Source: Amycolatopsis tolypomycina
Lineage (GTDB): Bacteria > Actinomycetota > Actinomycetes > Mycobacteriales > Pseudonocardiaceae
DNA length: 64,000 bases
Assembly: GCF_900105945.1 (NCBI RefSeq)
Contig: NZ_FNSO01000004.1
Location: 1,116,001 to 1,180,000 of the forward strand
Direction: 5' to 3'
Within the stretch, counting starts at the first letter, position 1, and every line of letters begins with the position of its first letter. Below the pieces are notes generated by a model. The model saw only the letters and a list, made by a program, of their open reading frames with translations, was not told the DNA's origin and did not search any database. Of the stretch, positions 1-7,913 are shown one piece after another. The position numbers and the translations under genes were made by a program.

Positions 1-1
1 C

Positions 2-424
2 GGCGGGGTGATCGAGCAGGGCCGTGGTGGCGGCGCCTACTACGTCGAGGTCGGGCCGGACGGCCTGCGTGTCGGCGGCGGGTGCTTCTACCTGGCCTCC
101 GACCAGATCGCCCGGTTCCGGACGGCGGTCGACACCGAGCTGCACGGCGAGGCGCTGCGGAAGATCCTCGCCAAGCTCGAGCGCGCCGGCTGGGAGATCA
201 AGGGCGACCGCCTGAAGTCGAAGCCGCGCGGGTTCGCCGAGGACCACCCGCGCCTCGACCTGCTGCGCTACCGCTCGGTGTACGCCGTGCGCGGCTGGGA
301 GCCCGACGACGTCCTGCACGAGCGGGGCGCCTTCGACCGCGTCCGCAAGGCGTGGCGGCAGCTCCGGGAGTTCAACGAGTGGGCCCGCGACCGGGTCGGC
401 CCGAGCGAACAGCCCCGTCGCTGA
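2..424 (+). CDS. DUF2461 family protein, 3' part only
   Basis: The reading frame is open from the first bases of the window, so the N-terminal part of the gene lies outside. A GTG at 8 is in frame but falls inside the conserved domain and is not a credible start. The visible 138 residues match the C-terminal half of the DUF2461 (TIGR02453) family: a GGAYYVEV strand, a GGGCFYLA strand, then a PRGFAEDHPRLDLLRYRS segment. The family has no established biochemical role. The product looks soluble, with no signal or membrane segment in this part. It runs in the same direction as pyruvate kinase, 86 bp downstream. Family assignment is by recall of the motif pattern. Confidence 0.75.
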   Translation, partial: GGVIEQGRGGGAYYVEVGPDGLRVGGGCFYLASDQIARFRTAVDTELHGEALRKILAKLERAGWEIKGDRLKSKPRGFAEDHPRLDLLRYRSVYAVRGWEPDDVLHERGAFDRVRKAWRQLREFNEWARDRVGPSEQPRR

Positions 425-510
425 CCGTGACCTGACCAGCCGGGTTTCTGAACACTTTCTTGAACATTCGGGATCGGTACAGACGTACGAGCGAAGAGGG
501 TCTACGCTAT

Positions 511-1941
511 GTGGACGTGAGCCGACGCGCGAAGATCGTTTGTACCCTGGGCCCCGCCACCGCCACGCCGGAGAAGATGCGGGCGCTGGTCGACGCGGGC
601 ATGGACGTGGCCAGAATGAACTTCAGCCACGGCAGCCACAGCGACCACAAGCAGGTCTACGACCTGATCCGGGCCGCGGCCGCCGACAGCGGCCGGGCGG
701 TCGGCATCCTCGCCGACCTGCAGGGCCCGAAGATCCGCCTGGGCACCTTCGCCGGTGGACCGGTCGAGTGGCACAACGGCGACATCGTCCGGATCACCGT
801 CGAGGACGTCGCCGGCACCCACGACCGCGTCTCGACCACCTACAAGGGCCTGGCCAAGGACGCCAAGCCCGGCGACCGCCTGCTCGTCGACGACGGCAAG
901 GTCGGCCTGGTGGTCCGCAAGGTCGAGGGCCCGGACGTGGTCTGCGAGGTGACCGAGGGCGGCCCGGTCAGCAACAACAAGGGCGTCTCGCTGCCCGGTA
1001 TGGACGTCTCCGTGCCGGCGCTGTCCGACAAGGACATCGAAGACCTCGAGTTCGCGCTCGAGCTGGGCGTCGACTTCATCGCCCTGTCCTTCGTCCGCTC
1101 GCCGGCCGACATCGACCTGGTCCACCAGGTGATGGACCGGGTCGGCAAGGGACGGCTGCCGGTCGTCGCCAAGATCGAGAAGCCCGAAGCCGTCTACAAC
1201 CTCGAGGCCATCGTGCTGGCCTTCGACGCGGTGATGGTCGCCCGCGGCGACCTCGGCGTCGAGCTGCCGCTGGAGCAGGTCCCGCTGGTGCAGAAGCGCG
1301 CCATCCAGATCTGCCGCGAGAACGCGAAGCCGGTCATCGTCGCGACGCAGATGCTCGAGTCGATGATCAACAACTCCCGGCCGACCCGCGCCGAGGCCTC
1401 CGACGTCGCGAACGCGGTGCTCGACGGCGCCGACGCGCTGATGCTGTCCGGCGAGACCTCGGTCGGCCGGTACGCGATCGAGGTCGTGGAGACGATGGGC
1501 CGGATCATCGAGGCGGTCGAGACCGACTCGCCGATCGTGCCGCCGCTCTCGCACGTCCCGCGCACCAAGCGCGGCGTCATCTCCTACGCCGCCCGCGACA
1601 TCGGCGAGCGGCTCAACGCGAAGGCCCTGGTCGCGTTCACGCAGTCCGGTGACACCGTGCGCCGCCTCGCGCGGCTGCACACGCGGCTGCCGCTGCTGGC
1701 GTTCACGCCGGAGGAGAGCGTCCGCAGCCAGCTCTCGATGACCTGGGGCACGACGACCCGGATCGTGCCGAGCGTGGACTCCACCGACCAGATGATCCAG
1801 CAGGTCGACCACGCGATGCTGGAAATGGGCAAGTACCAGAAGGGCGACCTGGTCGTCATCGTGGCCGGTTCCCCGCCGGGCACCGTCGGGTCGACCAACC
1901 TGATCCGCGTGCACCGGCTCGGTGAAGACGACCACGCTTGA
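511..1941 (+). CDS. pyk: Pyruvate kinase
   Basis: Converts phosphoenolpyruvate and ADP to pyruvate and ATP, the last step of glycolysis, in the cytosol. The 476-residue product has the usual family length. It opens with the RRAKIVCTLGPA strand, then MNFSHG, the KIEKPEA substrate loop (about residue 225), ARGDLGVEL at the active site and the C-terminal regulatory domain. The frame is open further upstream to a TTG at 460, but the family begins at the SRRAKIV segment. GTG 511 has GAAGAGGG ten bases before it, and GTG 517 is the other reasonable choice. The next gene, a thioesterase, follows by 37 bp and may be cotranscribed. Confidence 0.96.
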   Translation: MDVSRRAKIVCTLGPATATPEKMRALVDAGMDVARMNFSHGSHSDHKQVYDLIRAAAADSGRAVGILADLQGPKIRLGTFAGGPVEWHNGDIVRITVEDVAGTHDRVSTTYKGLAKDAKPGDRLLVDDGKVGLVVRKVEGPDVVCEVTEGGPVSNNKGVSLPGMDVSVPALSDKDIEDLEFALELGVDFIALSFVRSPADIDLVHQVMDRVGKGRLPVVAKIEKPEAVYNLEAIVLAFDAVMVARGDLGVELPLEQVPLVQKRAIQICRENAKPVIVATQMLESMINNSRPTRAEASDVANAVLDGADALMLSGETSVGRYAIEVVETMGRIIEAVETDSPIVPPLSHVPRTKRGVISYAARDIGERLNAKALVAFTQSGDTVRRLARLHTRLPLLAFTPEESVRSQLSMTWGTTTRIVPSVDSTDQMIQQVDHAMLEMGKYQKGDLVVIVAGSPPGTVGSTNLIRVHRLGEDDHA

Positions 1942-1978
1942 GAGACCGACCGCTCAGTATGCCCGTAAAGTCCCGGTC

Positions 1979-2875
1979 ATGACTGAAATGGCCAGGACGG
2001 CCGCCACCGAGCCGGAGCTCGCCGGTGGCGGCCAGCCGGTGCTCGACCGCCTGATCGCGCTGCTCGACCTGGAGAAGATCGAAGAGAACATCTTCCGCGG
2101 CGTCTCGCCCGCTCACTCGCCCGTGCGGGTGTTCGGCGGGCAGGTCGCCGGCCAGGCCCTGGTCGCGGCCGGGCGCACGGTGCCCGAGGAACGCCGGGTG
2201 CACTCGCTGCACGCGTACTTCATCCGCGGCGGCGACCCGAGCGTGCCGATCGTCTACGAGGTCGACCGGATCCGCGACGGCCGGTCGTTCACCACCCGCC
2301 GGGTCGTGGCGATCCAGCACGGCAAGGCGATCTTCTCCCTCTCGGCGTCGTTCCAGACGGACGAACCGGGCATCGAGCACTCCGAAGCCATGCCGGAGGG
2401 CATCCCGGCGCCGGAGACGCTCCCGACGCTGATGGAGCGCGCCGAGGGGTATGCGATCGGCGCGCACGCCCGGCCGCGGCCGATCGACGTGCGCTACGTC
2501 AACGAGCCGCCGTGGGTCACCCGGGAGACCGGCGAGCGGCCCGCCCGCAACCAGGTGTGGATGCGCGCGGACGGGAAGCTGCCCGACCATCGGCTGCTGC
2601 ACGTCTGCGTGCTGACCTACGCCTCGGACATGACGCTGCTGGACTCGGTGCTCGCCCGCCACGGCGTCTACTGGGACACCGACAAGGTGCTCGGCGCCAG
2701 CCTCGACCACGCGCTGTGGTTCCACCGGCCGTTCCGCGCCGACGAGTGGTTCCTCTACGACAGCGCCTCGCCGACGGCCTCGGGGGCCCGCGGCCTGGCC
2801 ACCGGCCGGTTCTTCGCCCAGGACGGGACGCTCATCGCGACGGTCGTCCAAGAAGGACTCCTGCGCGTCTTGTGA
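1979..2875 (+). CDS. tesB: Acyl-CoA thioesterase II (TesB)
   Basis: Hydrolyses acyl-CoA to free fatty acid and CoA with a double hot-dog fold. The 298-residue product carries the N-terminal FGGQVAGQAL segment and the C-terminal WFHRPFRADEW and VVQEGLLR segments of TesB. The catalytic set of E. coli TesB is Asp, Thr and Gln. Here the Asp (in SDMTLLD) and the Gln (in VVQEG) are present, while the Thr position in front of the LDHALWFHRP strand reads Ser (GASLDH), a conservative change. An in-frame GTG at 1922 would overlap pyk; ATG 1979 is chosen because it gives the usual N-terminus. It may serve as a general CoA-release valve beside the fatty acid and sterol enzymes of this window. Confidence 0.92.
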   Translation: MTEMARTAATEPELAGGGQPVLDRLIALLDLEKIEENIFRGVSPAHSPVRVFGGQVAGQALVAAGRTVPEERRVHSLHAYFIRGGDPSVPIVYEVDRIRDGRSFTTRRVVAIQHGKAIFSLSASFQTDEPGIEHSEAMPEGIPAPETLPTLMERAEGYAIGAHARPRPIDVRYVNEPPWVTRETGERPARNQVWMRADGKLPDHRLLHVCVLTYASDMTLLDSVLARHGVYWDTDKVLGASLDHALWFHRPFRADEWFLYDSASPTASGARGLATGRFFAQDGTLIATVVQEGLLRVL

Positions 2876-3116
2876 AGTTCGCCGGGAAATCACCCTCACG
2901 GGCGATGAATGGCTCGAATATTCGTCTCCGGAAAAGGGCATTCGGCGCGGGTGAGGGGGCCGGGACCGATCGGGGGACGGCCCCGGACCCCTCCGCCCGA
3001 TGATCGCGCGGCACGTCGCGCGCTCATCGTCTACCCTGCTCAGAGGCCGGTTGAAGCCACAGCGGGCCGACCGGAAGGCGCCCCCGGCAGTGCAGGGTGC
3101 GAGGATACAAGAGCAT

Positions 3117-3131
3117 TCTGCAAATTGCAGA
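3117..3131. promoter_or_regulatory. 15-bp palindrome, possible operator
   Basis: TCTGCAA-A-TTGCAGA is a perfect inverted repeat with seven-base arms and a one-base centre. It lies 92 bp before the start of the HTH gene, in AT-richer DNA where a promoter would be expected. The size fits a dimeric HTH protein. Binding by the adjacent regulator is inference. Confidence 0.45.
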
Positions 3132-3174
3132 TCCGGTGCCGGAATGGGCCCCGCGTTAAAGTTCCACCAAGCCT

Positions 3175-3194
3175 GTGTCCGGCCGACCGGACAC
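3175..3194. promoter_or_regulatory. 20-bp palindrome before the HTH gene
   Basis: GTGTCCGG-CCGA-CCGGACAC has perfect eight-base arms around four bases and ends 28 bp before the start codon. As DNA it could be an autoregulatory operator. As RNA it would be a stable hairpin just ahead of the ribosome binding site. Neither role can be settled from sequence. Confidence 0.45.
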
Positions 3195-3222
3195 CGGCAG
3201 CACGACATCCGGAGGTGCCGCG

Positions 3223-4125
3223 ATGGCAAGGGGACAGAGCCCCACGGTTCGCCGACGGAGACTGTCGGGCGAGTTGCGGCGGCTCCGCGAGGCCGCGGAC
3301 CTCACCATCGACGAGGTGGGCGAGAAGCTCGAGTGCTCCGCCTCGAAGATCAGCCGCATCGAGACCGGCCACGTCGGCGTGACCCCGCGTGACGCCCGGG
3401 ACATGCTGGCCCTCTACGGGATCACCGGCGACGAGCAGGAGGCGCTCGTCCAGCTGGCCAGGGAGGCCCGCAAACGCGGCTGGTGGCACGCGTACAACGA
3501 GGTGTTCACCGGCACCTTCGTCGGGCTCGAAGCCGACGCCAGCTCCCTGCGCGCGTTCCAGGCACTGCTGGTCCCCGGGCTGCTGCAGACCGAGCGGTAC
3601 GCCCGCGCGGTGATCCGCGCGCTGCGGCCCGACGCCGAGGACGCCGAGATCCGCCGCCGCGTCGCCGCCCGGATGGCACGCCAGGAACTGCTGTCCGAGA
3701 CACCGCCGCCGGAGTACTGGGCGGTGATGGACGAGGCCGTGCTGCGCCGCGTCGTCGACAGCCCCGAAGTGATGGCCGAGCAGCTCTACCGGATGGTCGC
3801 CGTCGCCGAAAAGCCGAACGTGACCATCCAGGTCGTGCCGTTCGGCGCCGGCGCGCACCCCGGCATGGAAGGTCCCTTCCTCATCATGGGCTTCCCCGAG
3901 CAGGCCGACCCGGACGTCGTCTACGTCGACGACAGCACGTCCAGCGGTCTCTACCTGGAGGAACCCACAGACGTCCGGCGCTACGGGCTGATGTTCGACC
4001 ATCTGCGCGCGGCCGCACTGAAGCCGGACGACTCGGTGGAGCTGATCGCCGAGGCCGCCGGACGGTTCGCCGAACAGGCGGCCGTACCGGCTGCGGTGCA
4101 CCATCCGGAACCGAGGACACAGTAA
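3223..4125 (+). CDS. Helix-turn-helix regulator with DUF5753 (Scr1 family)
   Basis: A 300-residue DNA-binding protein. Residues about 8-70 form an XRE-type HTH (ELRRLREAADLTIDEVGEKL then SASKISRIETG). The rest is the DUF5753 ligand or partner domain typical of actinomycete Scr1-like regulators, with the LLVPGLLQTERYARAVI and YLEEPTDVRRY segments. ATG 3223 is chosen over an upstream in-frame GTG at 3175 because GGAGG stands seven bases before it and the upstream part is not family-like. A DUF397 protein gene follows 13 bp later, the standard two-gene arrangement in which the small protein is thought to act as partner. Two palindromes upstream suggest autoregulation. The regulated process is unknown. 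Confidence 0.9.
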   Translation: MARGQSPTVRRRRLSGELRRLREAADLTIDEVGEKLECSASKISRIETGHVGVTPRDARDMLALYGITGDEQEALVQLAREARKRGWWHAYNEVFTGTFVGLEADASSLRAFQALLVPGLLQTERYARAVIRALRPDAEDAEIRRRVAARMARQELLSETPPPEYWAVMDEAVLRRVVDSPEVMAEQLYRMVAVAEKPNVTIQVVPFGAGAHPGMEGPFLIMGFPEQADPDVVYVDDSTSSGLYLEEPTDVRRYGLMFDHLRAAALKPDDSVELIAEAAGRFAEQAAVPAAVHHPEPRTQ

Positions 4126-4138
4126 GGGAGCAGGGACC

Positions 4139-4342
4139 ATGGAAGCAGAACTCTCCGGGGCGCGGTGGCGCAAGAGCAGCCACAGCGGCGGCGGCAACGA
4201 CTGCGTCGAGGTGGCGTTCGTCGGCGGCGGTGCCGCGGTGCGCGACTCGAAGGACCCCGAAGGGGGTGCGTTCCGCCTGCCCGCGTCGGGTTGGCGGGGG
4301 CTGCTGGCCGCGGTGCGGACCGGCGGCCCGGCGCACGACTGA
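4139..4342 (+). CDS. DUF397 domain protein
   Basis: A 67-residue protein of the DUF397 family, recognised by WRKSSHSGGGNDCVEVA near the N-terminus, the VRDSKDPEG turn and the final WRGLLAAVR helix. In actinomycetes these proteins are almost always encoded next to an Scr1/DUF5753 HTH regulator, as here 13 bp downstream, and are thought to modulate it. AGGGAGCAGGG precedes the ATG. No membrane segment or catalytic motif is visible. A hairpin terminator follows. Confidence 0.9.
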   Translation: MEAELSGARWRKSSHSGGGNDCVEVAFVGGGAAVRDSKDPEGGAFRLPASGWRGLLAAVRTGGPAHD

Positions 4343-4355
4343 GTTGCTTGGGAAC

Positions 4356-4405
4356 GACCCCTTACCCCCGCCGAGCTGGGCTCGACCGGGAGTAAGGGGT
4401 CTTTT
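4356..4405 (+). terminator. Rho-independent terminator after the DUF397 gene
   Basis: GACCCCTTAC (4356-4365) pairs perfectly with GTAAGGGGTC (4392-4401). After one mismatch the stem extends by further C-G pairs, and TTTT follows directly. It closes the HTH/DUF397 unit. Confidence 0.8.
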
Positions 4406-4496
4406 CGTGCCCATCCCTACGTGATCACCCGATGCCCGGGGTGGCACCTCAGGACGAACCTGAGTGCTACCAACCACCAGGGACAAGGGGAACACG

Positions 4497-4697
4497 ATGC
4501 ACAGCGATCTCATGCTCGACGCGGTCCGCGCCGAAGCCGCTTACCGGGCCGAGGAACTGCGGAAGGCCGGGCGCAGCGCCTGGGCCGCCCGCGCCCGTCG
4601 CGCCACCCGCCACTTCAGGGCCACGAGGACGGATGTCGAGGTACCGGCACAGCAGCGCCGGGAGGCCTCGCGGACGACCGCCGACACCGCCCGGTAG
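4497..4697 (+). CDS. Small basic helical protein, function unknown
   Basis: A 66-residue open frame with AAGGGG six bases before its ATG, which supports translation. The composition is rich in Ala, Arg and Glu (AEAAYRAEELRKAGRSAWAA), predicting mostly helix with a basic middle. There is no signal peptide, membrane segment or known motif. It lies alone between the terminator at 4405 and the large LuxR regulator 60 bp downstream. I do not recognise the family. Confidence 0.55.
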   Translation: MHSDLMLDAVRAEAAYRAEELRKAGRSAWAARARRATRHFRATRTDVEVPAQQRREASRTTADTAR

Positions 4698-4757
4698 GGG
4701 CAGGTGATGGTGGCAAAGGCGATAAGCGGTCGGAAACTGTCGGTGCGGTAGGTCAGA

Positions 4758-7700
4758 ATGCTCCTCGTGCCCCGACTCGGCTCCGGAATCCCGCTCGTCG
4801 CCCGTACCCACGAGATGCGGCGGCTCCGCGCCGCCTTCGCCAGGGCCGAACGTGGCGAAGCCGGCGCGGTGCTGCTCTCGGGGGACGCCGGGGTCGGCAA
4901 GACCCGGCTGCTGACCGCGCTCGGCGAGCACGTCGGGGGCTGCGGTGCGCTGGTGCTCACCGGCCGCTGCATCGACGTCCGCGAGGGCGGTCTTCCTTAT
5001 CTTCCGTTCGCCGAGGCGCTCGCCCCGCTGGGCAGCGCGACGGACCCGGCGGTCGCCGCCGCGGTGCGGGCCCGGCCCGCGCTCGGGCGGCTGCTGCCGC
5101 AGGGCCCGGGCTTCGAGGAGCCCCGGGCGGCCGAACACCCGCCGATGACCTCCAACGACCGGGAAACGATGGTGCGTCCCCGGCCGGAGCAGGATCTCGG
5201 TCAGCTGCAGTTGTTCGACGCGGTACTGGGGGTGCTGACCGAGATAGCGCAGGAGCGCCCGGTGGTGATCCTCCTCGAGGATCTCCACTGGGCCGACGCC
5301 TCGACCCGCAACCTGCTGTCCTTCCTGCTCAGCAGGTTGCGGGCGCAGCGGCTGCTGGTCGTGGGCAGCTACCGCGAGGAGGACGTGCACCGGCGGCACC
5401 CGCTGCGCGGCCTCCTGGCGGAGCTGGTCCGGCTCGCCACGGTCGAGCGCGTCGACCTGCAGCCCTTCGGCGCGGCCGACGCCCGCCGGTTCGTCGAGGC
5501 GCTGGCCGACGAGCCGCTGCCGTCGGACGTCGTCGCCGACATCGTCAGCCGGTCCGAGGGCAACCCGTTCTTCGCCGAGGAACTGCTCGCCACCAAGACC
5601 GAGTGCAACGACCTGCCCGCCGGGCTGGCCGAGGTGCTGCTGTCCCGGCTCGAACGGCTCTCGCCGGACGCCCGCCGGGTCGCGCGGGTGATCTCGGTGG
5701 CCAACGAGCCCGTCATGCACGCCGCCCTCGTCGAGGTGTCCGGGCTGGGCGAGCTGGAGCTGGACGAGGCGCTGCGCGAAGCCGTCCAGCACCACGTGCT
5801 CGTGGTGCTCTCGGACGGCTCGTACACGTTCCGGCACGCGTTGCTGCAGGAAGCGGTGTACGGCGACCTGCTGCCGGGGGAGCGCTCGCGCACGCACGCG
5901 GCGTACGCGGCGCGGATCAAGGCGCGGCCCCAGGGCCGCGGCCACGACGCGAAGCTGGCCTACCACTCGATGCAGAGCAGCGACCTGGCCACCGCGCTGC
6001 CGGCGTTCCTGCGCGCGATGGACGAGGCCGAGAAGCTCGGCGCGCCCGGCTCGGCGCTGCAGCACGTCGAACAGGCACTGTCCATCTGGGACGCCGTCAC
6101 GCCGTCGGACCGGCCCGAAGGGGTCGACGAGCTGCAGCTGCTGTACGAAGCGTCGTACTTCGCGGGCACGTCCGGCGAGCCCGAGCGCGCGGCCGCGTTC
6201 GCCCGCTCCGCCACCCAGGCGCTGACCGCCGACATCCCGAACGACCGGGCCGCGAAGGTGTGGCGCCGGCTGGCCGACGCGCTGCTAGCGCTCGAAGGCA
6301 CCCTCGACGAGGCGGTCGCCGCCATCGACACGGCCTGGAACCTGGTGGCGGACACCGAGCCCAGCTCGGCGCGCGCGTGGGTGCTGGCCAGCCGGGCCGG
6401 GTTCCTGCGGATCCTTGACCAGCCCGAAGCGGCGCTCGACAGCGCGCTCGCCGCGGTCGCCGACGCGCAGGCCGTGGGTGCGGCGGGCGCGGAGGCGTCG
6501 GCGCTGGTCACCCTGGGCACGCTGGCCGATTCACGGGGCGACGCCGCCGAGGCCCGGGAGCGGCTGCGCCAGGCCGAACGCAAGGCGCGTGACGTCGGCG
6601 CGTACAACACGGAAATCCGCGCGACCTACTTCCTCACGCTGAGCCACGACGACGAGGGCGAGTTCGCCGAAGCGCTGGAGCACGCCTCGCGCGGTGTCGC
6701 GCGGGCCGAGGAAGCCGGGCTGAGCTGGAGCGTCTACGGGCTGGAGCTGCGGGCGCGGCAGCTGATGCTGCGCTACCTGATGGGCGACTGGCCGGACGAG
6801 AGCGCCGGGCGGGCCGGGCGCGGCGTCTCGAGCGCGGTCGCCGCGCGGATCCTGGCCATCTGGTCGCTGTTCGTCGTCGCCCGCGGCCGGTTCGACGAGG
6901 CCGCGAAGCTGCTGTCCGGGCTGCGGCAGCACTGGACGGCGGACATGCAGATCCCGCTGTCGGCCGGCGGCGCCGGGATCGAGCTGGCGTCCTGGCGCGG
7001 CGACCACGCCGCGGCCGTGCGCGAGGCCGAAGACCTGGCCGGCTGGCTGGAGCGGATCGAACCCGGCCTGCTCGCCGGCATCCGGGTGGCCGCGCTCGGC
7101 GTGTCCGCGGCGGCCGCGCTCGCCGCCGAAGCCCGGCTCCACGGCGACCGGGCCGCGGCCGAAGCCGCGGTGGCGGCCGGCGAGCGGCTCCTGGCGCACG
7201 GCCGGATGTGCTCGGTCGTCGGCCAGCCGCGATCGGGCACGCTCGGTCCGGAGGGCCGCGCCTGGCTGGCCCGCCTGGAGGCGGCGGCCACCTGCCTGTC
7301 GGGTCGCGGCGACGCCCAGCTGTGGGCGGCCGCGGCGGCGGCGTTCGGCTACGGCGCCGTCTACGAGCAGGCGGTCTGCCGCTGGCACGAGGCCGAAGCG
7401 CTGCTGGCCACGGACGCCGACGCGGCCCCGGCCCTGGAGGCGGCCCACGCGGTGGCGGTCCGGCTGGGCGCGATGCCGTTGCGCGACGCCGTCCGCGACC
7501 TGGCCCACCGCGCCCGCGTCGAGCTGGACGGCGTCGAGCCGGCACCCCCGGCCCGCGCGGTCACCGACCCGCTGACCGACCGCGAGCGCGACGTCCTGGA
7601 GCGCGTCGCACTGGGCCGCACGAACCGCCAGGTCGGCGAAGAGCTCTACATCAGCGAAAAAACGGTGAGCGTCCACCTGTCCCGCGTGATGGCGAAGCTG

Positions 7701-7772
7701 GGCGCAAGCCGCCGCGCGGAAGCGGTCGCGATCGCCTACGACCGCGGCCTCCTCACCACCCCCACCCCGTGA
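4758..7772 (+). CDS. LAL-type LuxR family transcriptional regulator with AAA ATPase
   Basis: A 1004-residue regulator of the large ATP-binding LuxR (LAL) class. The N-terminal ATPase has Walker A GDAGVGKT (about residues 44-51) and Walker B VVILLEDLHWAD. A long alpha-helical TPR-like middle follows, then a C-terminal LuxR HTH at about 935-995 (LTDRERDVLERVALGRTNRQ, then SEKTVSVHLSRVMAKL). Such proteins usually activate a nearby pathway on sensing a small molecule, but no ligand can be read from sequence. The neighbours do not point to a target: a small protein lies upstream, and succinate-semialdehyde dehydrogenase lies convergent downstream across the repeat at 7778-7913. The middle region is very GC-rich, as usual for the class. 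Confidence 0.93.
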   Translation: MLLVPRLGSGIPLVARTHEMRRLRAAFARAERGEAGAVLLSGDAGVGKTRLLTALGEHVGGCGALVLTGRCIDVREGGLPYLPFAEALAPLGSATDPAVAAAVRARPALGRLLPQGPGFEEPRAAEHPPMTSNDRETMVRPRPEQDLGQLQLFDAVLGVLTEIAQERPVVILLEDLHWADASTRNLLSFLLSRLRAQRLLVVGSYREEDVHRRHPLRGLLAELVRLATVERVDLQPFGAADARRFVEALADEPLPSDVVADIVSRSEGNPFFAEELLATKTECNDLPAGLAEVLLSRLERLSPDARRVARVISVANEPVMHAALVEVSGLGELELDEALREAVQHHVLVVLSDGSYTFRHALLQEAVYGDLLPGERSRTHAAYAARIKARPQGRGHDAKLAYHSMQSSDLATALPAFLRAMDEAEKLGAPGSALQHVEQALSIWDAVTPSDRPEGVDELQLLYEASYFAGTSGEPERAAAFARSATQALTADIPNDRAAKVWRRLADALLALEGTLDEAVAAIDTAWNLVADTEPSSARAWVLASRAGFLRILDQPEAALDSALAAVADAQAVGAAGAEASALVTLGTLADSRGDAAEARERLRQAERKARDVGAYNTEIRATYFLTLSHDDEGEFAEALEHASRGVARAEEAGLSWSVYGLELRARQLMLRYLMGDWPDESAGRAGRGVSSAVAARILAIWSLFVVARGRFDEAAKLLSGLRQHWTADMQIPLSAGGAGIELASWRGDHAAAVREAEDLAGWLERIEPGLLAGIRVAALGVSAAAALAAEARLHGDRAAAEAAVAAGERLLAHGRMCSVVGQPRSGTLGPEGRAWLARLEAAATCLSGRGDAQLWAAAAAAFGYGAVYEQAVCRWHEAEALLATDADAAPALEAAHAVAVRLGAMPLRDAVRDLAHRARVELDGVEPAPPARAVTDPLTDRERDVLERVALGRTNRQVGEELYISEKTVSVHLSRVMAKLGASRRAEAVAIAYDRGLLTTPTP

Positions 7773-7777
7773 GCCGA

Positions 7778-7913
7778 GGGTCGACACGCGTGATCAGGAG
7801 GTCGACACGCGTGATTGAAGGGTCGACACGGCCGGGCCCGCCGGTTTCGCCGTGTCGACCCTCAAATCACGCGTGCTGACCCTTCAATCACGCGTGATGA
7901 CCCTCAAATCACG
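7778..7913. repeat. 21-bp-period mirrored repeat element, copy 1
   Basis: Three half-units in direct orientation have GGTCGAC starting at 7779, 7800 and 7821, an exact 21-bp period. A short centre follows, then three units inverted whose (G)TCGACC-type ends fall at 7860, 7881 and 7902, again 21 bp apart. The unit is about GGTCGACACGCGTGATTGAA. The whole is a long imperfect palindrome that fills the gap between the stop codon of the LuxR gene and that of the convergent dehydrogenase. A transcript from either side could fold into one long stem. A second copy lies at 14227-14410. Confidence 0.85.

Larger units (their letters stand above)
2876..3222. other. Intergenic space, 347 bp, with two palindromes
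   Basis: No credible gene is seen. The stretch holds a 15-bp and a 20-bp palindrome close to the downstream HTH gene (listed separately). It also has a locally lower G+C near 3110-3160 that would suit a promoter. Confidence 0.6.
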
